Part shown: positions 59,075-64,000 of the stretch, one piece after another | Layout of the letters: the number at the start of each line of letters is the position of its first letter | Numbering within the stretch: the first letter of the stretch is position 1 | Assembly (NCBI GenBank): GCA_032622095.1 | Contig: CP136064.1 | Span: 132,067,129 to 132,131,128 of the forward strand | Source of the DNA: Siphonodentalium dalli | Taxonomy: Eukaryota; Mollusca; Scaphopoda; Gadilida; Siphonodentaliidae | DNA: 64,000 nucleotides | Direction: 5' to 3' | Made by a program: the position numbers and the translations under genes | Notes under the pieces: generated by a model | What the model saw: the letters and a program-made list of their open reading frames with translations, nothing else | What the model was told of the DNA's origin: nothing | The model's database searches: none

Positions 59075-60775
59075 TTAATCGTCCGAATTGTCATCACTTT
59101 CGTCAGAAGTGTCATTTGTTTCGTCCATGAATTTTTCTAGCATCGGTTTGTACTTTAATATTGACATTTTCAATGCATCACATTCTCCATAACCATTATT
59201 CAAATATTTGTCGACTTTATCCATGACTCTGTTGTGCAGAGTCCCATTGCGCAGCTGCAGATACGTCAATATTGTCATAGCATAACCAGTCATAAATTGC
59301 TTCATATCTTTACTTTTAAGGTCCTTGTCAGCTTGTACTCTTGCTTCTGTTTCTTTCGAGCCATTTTCCTTATACGTGCCCACTATATCACTCCATTCCT
59401 CACGTGTTTTATCTCTACTCTCATCACACAAACTTTTGAAGTATTCATCTTCATTCAATTTAATTTTCTTATTCTGACTATCATCCGTGTCCTCAGTTAA
59501 TTTTCGTTTTAACTTATTTTCTTGACACCAGTTTTTTACGTGTCTCTGAACATCATAATGATCTTCGAACAAAAGCCCGCAGTCATTACAAGGGTACGAC
59601 ATGTCTTCTCGAATGTCTATGTTTTGACGGTTCTTCTTATTAATTTCATCGAGCTCACCAGGTGGCCTTATGTCGTTAGTATAGTCATTATGTTGACCCT
59701 GGGGCACAATATAATTATATGCTATGCCCTTCTGTTGACCAGGGAGTTCTCTGTCATCGTATTTCATCGCATTCTGTTGACCCTGGGTCTCAGTGTCTTT
59801 TGTATGTTTTTTCATCCCATTCTGTTCATCTGTGTGTTCTCTGTCTTTTTGGAGATTATATTTCATGCCATTCCATTCACCCATATGTTGGTTCGTGTCC
59901 TCTTTTAGTACATTCTGTCGCAGACGTAATGTGTCCGGTGTTGCGGCTTTTAAATCCACCAGTAGGTAACCGTACGGTTCACTCGTCGCTTCCGAAAACT
60001 CTCGAACCATACGCTGAGGACATTCAGGATACATCTGTCTTGATAATGTTGAAATTAATCCCTTGTCGATTGGGTTATTGAACAATACCAAATATTGACA
60101 ATTTCGTCGTTGCGTTGGATCTTTGTTGTAGTAGAAATTCTGGTTCAAACTTATCAAAGATAAGTTCAAATGGTGACTTCCTTCGGAATGCAAATCATTA
60201 ACTCTCTGGTCTTTTGATGAAGTTTGCATCAAGTCATCGAGTATAACTAGATTTTTATACCGGGGGTTGATAAGAGAATCCAAGTTTGCTGGTATTCCTC
60301 GTATAAAGTTGACCTGAGGGGTGACGGTATACTTTATTTCGTTATATAGGGGCTGCCAATATTTATAAAACCATATTATTCTGTCAGGTGCGGGTGATAT
60401 TTTTGAGGCAGACTTTTGTAGCAAGGTTTTCACGAAGTATGTCTTACCACTAGATGTCGGTCCACTTACACATGCCGTGAATGGATGCTTGAAAATAAAA
60501 TCTTCTTGGACATTGGCCATTGGATCATCAAAGCAGGATGTTAAGTCGCTTTGTTGATGTTTCCCCTGCTGGTGTTGTAGTATCTGGTGTTGCTGTAATG
60601 GCTGTTGTTGTGGCTGATGATGCTGCTGCCTGTTGCTGCTACTGGTTGTTGCTGATGCTTGGTGCTGCTGCTGTGGGTGTCGGTTAACAAACTCAGTGTG
60701 CTTAGATTGTACATGTCTTATCAAATCATGGTTCCGCACATACTCACTAGAGCAAATTGAACACTGGTGCTTCAT
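59075..60775 (-). CDS. Zinc-finger fused to A32-like (FtsK/HerA) packaging ATPase
   Basis: 566 codons, intact, single exon. Residues 5-26 are a C2H2 finger (C5, C8, H21, H26). Residues 34-77 are Gln/His-rich. Residues ~95-290 are a P-loop ATPase: Walker A GPTSSGKT (105-112), Walker B NLVILDDL (175-182), then SEGSHHLNLSLISL with a polar sensor-like block, and RQMYP. This matches the A32/FtsK-HerA ATPases that pump DNA into poxvirus, Polinton and related capsids. Residues ~298-380 are degenerate 14-20-residue repeats (NGMK, NAMK, GQQ). A second, C2HC finger is at 396-417 (C396, C399, H412, C417). The C terminus is Lys-rich, then acidic. Zinc fingers at both ends suggest DNA recognition, perhaps of the TIRs. 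No viral partner gene is present. ATG 60775 is the first Met after a TATA box. Confidence 0.85.
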   Translation of the reverse strand: MKHQCSICSSEYVRNHDLIRHVQSKHTEFVNRHPQQQHQASATTSSSNRQQHHQPQQQPLQQHQILQHQQGKHQQSDLTSCFDDPMANVQEDFIFKHPFTACVSGPTSSGKTYFVKTLLQKSASKISPAPDRIIWFYKYWQPLYNEIKYTVTPQVNFIRGIPANLDSLINPRYKNLVILDDLMQTSSKDQRVNDLHSEGSHHLNLSLISLNQNFYYNKDPTQRRNCQYLVLFNNPIDKGLISTLSRQMYPECPQRMVREFSEATSEPYGYLLVDLKAATPDTLRLRQNVLKEDTNQHMGEWNGMKYNLQKDREHTDEQNGMKKHTKDTETQGQQNAMKYDDRELPGQQKGIAYNYIVPQGQHNDYTNDIRPPGELDEINKKNRQNIDIREDMSYPCNDCGLLFEDHYDVQRHVKNWCQENKLKRKLTEDTDDSQNKKIKLNEDEYFKSLCDESRDKTREEWSDIVGTYKENGSKETEARVQADKDLKSKDMKQFMTGYAMTILTYLQLRNGTLHNRVMDKVDKYLNNGYGECDALKMSILKYKPMLEKFMDETNDTSDESDDNSDD

Positions 60776-60812
60776 TTATACTTGACTAAAATGTCTCGGT
60801 ATATTGATTTCC

Positions 60813-60818
60813 TTTATA
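60813..60818 (-). promoter_or_regulatory. TATA box of the ATPase gene
   Basis: TATAAA in GTATAAAGG on the minus strand, 38-43 bp upstream of the ATG, implying a 5' UTR of only about 10-15 nt. Confidence 0.5.
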
Positions 60819-61148
60819 CAAATGTTCCTTATAACCTAAAATATGTCCTGTCCGTATGTTTGATAACTTTATGTAGATGAAATAGTCTGCGGAGAAGCAC
60901 TGTGTAGACGGGGAATCTACAGGTCTTACGGTAAGAGAGTCAGACGAGAAGTGAAGTCTCGGCTATTAAAACATAGTAATGCGATAACGAACATCAAACG
61001 AGTCTGGACACGCATATCTGTCAAAAGATACAATAGCCGTCATTGGTCAATCTATCCTCGGTATCACTTTTCGATTTACAAAATCAATTTCACCGAGAGG
61101 TTCCCTCGTCATTGGTAGTGACGTAATTGCGGCGTTTTGCGGTATTTT

Positions 61149-62130
61149 ACATAGTTAGCACCGATGAGGCAACATTATTTAAGATTATATATGAGCGTAA
61201 GTATGAATAGGTCGATAAGTGGTTATTACGTAATGTTGTTATAACAATAACACCAAAGTAACTTCTATTATTGAGTGTCTTATCACATGTACGTATTATG
61301 TATGCATATTTTTGATAACTAATTATCGCGTTAATGTTAACAATGACACAGCTTATCAACCTTACGTGATCATATCCCGTTAAACAGGTAATGATGTTCA
61401 GACAAGCTATCGATAACTTAATTGAACGAGTCGGACCACACATAGCTGTCAACAGATATAATAGCAGTCATTTGGTAATTTTATCCAAGGTGTCACTCTT
61501 TTCTACCTATACAGTGTTACCCTATTGACGCGTGTGAATATGTGTGTGTACATAATTGAAAATTTGTTCCATAGAATATGTCAGTTCATTCGGGTTGTAA
61601 TTTCGCATCACGCTCTTCGTCCGATCGTGACTGCTTTCAAAATAGTACAACCTCTCAATAATTGTTCCAATAATTCGCGATAATGCACACGTGTCATATA
61701 CTCAATAACTTCATCGTGATAGAGAAGTAAAGAATAAACGCTCTTTATTATTTATGTAAGAGTAATGGCGTCAAATTATTTCAGGTATTGTGGAGACAAT
61801 TATATGATGTAATAGACGAGACTGCGTCTGATGATAAACACTGGAATGTATGCAGTCATACCTATAGTGTCAATGGCCAAGATTACAGCGACTCGGACCA
61901 GACCATACACATATAATTGGTATAAAGCTATTTCTAAATATCGATTAATAAAATTAACAGAGTTTCATGAAAAATATTTAAAATTTGTTTGAACAAAAAT
62001 AGTTGGCCAATAACAAAAGATATTAAAAAGATATTACACGCAACGCAAATAATTAAAAAACATTCGACATTTAATAGTCGGCCGATATTTGGGTAAGAGA
62101 CCGAAAACTCGTTATAAATTTTTGAGATTT
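61149..62130 (-). repeat. Right ~982 bp TIR of the ATPase element
   Basis: Inverse of 56955-57936. Contains AAACGCTCTTTATTAT at about 61737. The inner end, ACATAGTTAGCACCGATG, matches the left arm exactly; beyond it the sequences are unrelated. Confidence 0.9.
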
Positions 62131-62811
62131 AAAAAAAAACAAACAACTGTATATGAATTTCTGTGCATACTATTAGTCATGGATGTTAACATTGACATGT
62201 AAATAGGAACAAGTCATTTTGGGGTCATTCGGTCCAAAAAAACATGGCTGCCAGCCGCCATCTTTGATTTCAAAATTCAATCCATTAGCATGGGCTACAG
62301 GCTATACTGTTTGTCTTATCATCATGAAATTTGTCAGTTATGTTAATATTGACATATATATATATATGTGTTTTAAGCCAAACTCATTGCAAAAACAGTC
62401 AAAAAGACTTGCAGGAAAAATATGTTTGAGTTGCGGAAAAAAATGTTTGTTGGTCCTATCGACCACACACCCACCCCGGCATACGTGCCCGGAAAAATCT
62501 TTTTTCCACCCCCCTGCGGAAGACTGAAAATAGTTCATTACTGTGATAAGTTCTAAAGAAAACAAATGATCCTGTTTTATTACGTATTCAGCTGTTATTT
62601 GTCTTGATAATTGATTTTCTGGGTGTAATATTTAACCATTGGGTAGGAACTATTCTTTTAGGCGCAAGTAGGAAACTTTCCGCCCAAATTTAGTGATGCG
62701 TAATTTGCCAACGGAAACAGCTGATATTGATTGCATTAGTTTCGCTACTTCGGCGTCTAAATTCTTGTTTCGATAGACATATAATACTTGTAGTTTTGCA
62801 GAATTACTTAC
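62131..62811. other. Spacer right of the ATPase element
   Basis: AT-rich, with (TA)n near 62356 and a CCACACACCCACCCCGGC tract at 62463. The rest may be intronic sequence of the membrane-protein gene to the right. No ORF supported. Confidence 0.45.
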
Positions 62812-63338
62812 CATAATCATAACATAAAGAGAACATCTATGGTTTCTCGAGTAATATATTCCTGAAATATCACCGCTCGTGAAGATTCGCATATTGCAGG
62901 TAGTATTCGGGAAACCATATTCTCTATGTTCGCATAGCGTTCGCGCTCTGATTAACCCTGTTTTGCAGCTTGGAATGTTACATCATCACCAGTGAATACC
63001 AGTCTAATCCCAATGGCCATGCATACTTAACATGTAACAGGAAGATGTATTGACAGTTGTGGACAGTTATCTGATCATCTACCTGCGGCGACCTTATTGA
63101 CCTCGTATGCGGGCTGGGAGGGGAACCACGCAATATGAAAATCCGCCAAAATTATTCCGAGTGCATGCATGGCTAAAACCATGCCACGTATTCCCCGTTT
63201 ATCGTGTTTGTTTTTTACGAATAGAGACAATAAAAACAATGTCAGAAATGGTAACGCGCTCAAGATCATATATATTATATACCCATGATTGTAATTATAG
63301 AATATAAAATATATTGGTTTCACGAATGACCAACTCAT
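62812..63338 (-). CDS. Unidentified membrane protein, first two exons
   Basis: Exon 1 63338-63083 (ATG, 85 codons plus one base; donor GCAG|GTAGAT) and exon 2 62861-62812 (acceptor GATATTTCAG, donor TTATG|GTAAGT); phases fit. The protein so far is 102 residues. It has hydrophobic segments at about 19-40 (HGYIIYMILSALPFLTLFL) and 53-70 (GMVLAMHALGIILADFHIAW) around a short basic loop (KNKHDKRGIRG), so at least two membrane spans. No family recognised. Later exons were not found; the ATPase element lies in the expected direction at 61149-62130 and may sit in an intron or may have cut the gene. A damaged duplicate of exon 1 is at 49355-49430 plus 56341-56585, which supports this being real gene sequence. 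Confidence 0.5.
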
Positions 63339-63554
63339 AATTCCGTTAAGACAACCAATCCTTCAAATTATTACAACTATATATACAGCTTATCACTGAA
63401 GGTTTCTCATGCTTCTCACCAGAATTCCCAACTACACCTTTTACCGGACTCGGTCTCCGGGTCGCAGTTCGACTTTTAATCCGTCCCAAAAATTCCCATT
63501 TCTATAAATAAAACGCCCATGTATACCAAGAATCAGCGAAACATTATACATGCG

Positions 63555-64000
63555 GAGAAAGCAACACGCAAAATAACAGCGCGACTGCAGCTGGGGCATT
63601 TCGCTTCTCGGTGAGGTTTTGATGCGTCCGAATCTGAACGAAAATTGTCCGAACCTGAACGAAAATTGTCCGAACCTGAACGAAAATTGTTTCTGAACCT
63701 GAACGGAATCATCGGAATTATTGCGAATCTGAACCTGAACATTTTGAAATTTTCAAAGGTCGTTTTTCGGAGTTAGACAATAAAAATATCGCCAGTTTTG
63801 CATTCCGAAGATGTGTGGTATAGCATAATACATAAATTTGCGGATCCATGAGCCCATGGCCAAAAAATTACGAAAAAGCGAACATTTCGCCGCCTCGATA
63901 AAATTTCGAAAATTTATGACGACTTGACACGCCAAATACAACATTTCGCATGCCTGTCATGCGAAAGGCATGTTACATATGTGTTGGGCATACAAATTCC
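63555..64000 (-). repeat. Dispersed promoter-like repeat, copy 3 (inverted, cut by window end)
   Basis: Inverse of 48770-49190: the tandem TCCGAACCTGAACGAAAATTG units at 63630-63700 and the GGATCCATGAGCCCATGGCC block near 63841. It begins directly upstream of the leader of the membrane-protein gene and could contribute a divergent promoter. Confidence 0.7.

Larger units (their letters stand above)
56955..62130. mobile_element. 5.2 kb TIR element carrying a single packaging-ATPase-like gene
   Basis: Inverted repeats of ~982 bp (56955-57936 and 61149-62130) flank one gene on the minus strand. The outermost shared sequence is AAATCTCAAAAATTTATAAC; AT-rich flanks hide the exact end and any target duplication. 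Partly duplicated TIR pieces occur inside each TIR (57960-58060, 58180-58250 and 60990-61060). The architecture (long TIRs, A32-like ATPase) recalls Maverick/Polinton elements, but polymerase, integrase, protease and capsid genes are absent. It is a reduced Polinton-like derivative or an independent one-gene element. Confidence 0.8.

Noticed and set aside
61147..61452. 101-codon frame in both TIRs of the ATPase element (also 57633-58025)
   Set aside because: A consequence of the inverted repeat; no family and no start context.

Overview
The window is animal nuclear DNA: intron-bearing genes with GT-AG splice sites, TATA-type promoters, and a dense, nested load of non-LTR, Helitron and terminal-inverted-repeat (TIR) elements. 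The repeat vocabulary (Helitron units with GC hairpin and CTAG end, TGACCTTGACCTT minisatellites, Mutator-like elements with cargo) resembles marine invertebrates such as molluscs, but the species cannot be proved from the sequence. Well over half of the window is mobile DNA.

Layout. 465-13898: four head-to-tail copies of one ~2.6 kb TIR element separated by a single CAG or CTG trinucleotide; the fourth copy is broken by a 1.9 kb TIR element (CWG/CCWGG duplication) and by a 971 bp element flanked by TTAA. 14105-14973: MITE with TTA duplication enclosing an ATC microsatellite. 14977-19918: mostly unassigned, with a LINE tail, a promoter-like dispersed repeat and a broken three-finger C2H2 pseudogene. 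19919-25893: nearly complete two-ORF LINE on the minus strand, ORF1 and ORF2 overlapping by ATGA. 27621-29238 and 41536-41742: two halves of a second, dead LINE, split by a 12.3 kb Mutator-like (MULE) transposon at 29246-41528.

The MULE is the best candidate for a new system. Its TIRs of 1.2 and 1.8 kb are packed with ~193 bp repeats. Between them lie a four-exon Tpt1/KptA-type RNA 2'-phosphotransferase gene, a divergently transcribed SGNH-hydrolase gene, and a MULE transposase with SWIM zinc finger that carries two frame lesions and a Helitron-truncated C terminus. The insertion point is exact: the reading frame of the target LINE resumes across it after one copy of the 7 bp duplication is removed.

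41743-44260 has only weak exon candidates. 44261-48554 is a foldback element with long inverted arms. 49431-56340 is a head-to-tail array of about nine non-autonomous Helitron units inserted between A and T in a duplicated exon fragment; the empty site is preserved at 63304/63305. 56955-62130 is a second candidate system: a 5.2 kb element with ~980 bp TIRs and one compact gene, a zinc-finger protein fused to a poxvirus-A32-like packaging ATPase. 62812-63338 holds the first two exons of an unidentified membrane-protein gene on the minus strand. A short motif, AAAGAGCGTT, recurs about 18 times in otherwise unrelated elements.
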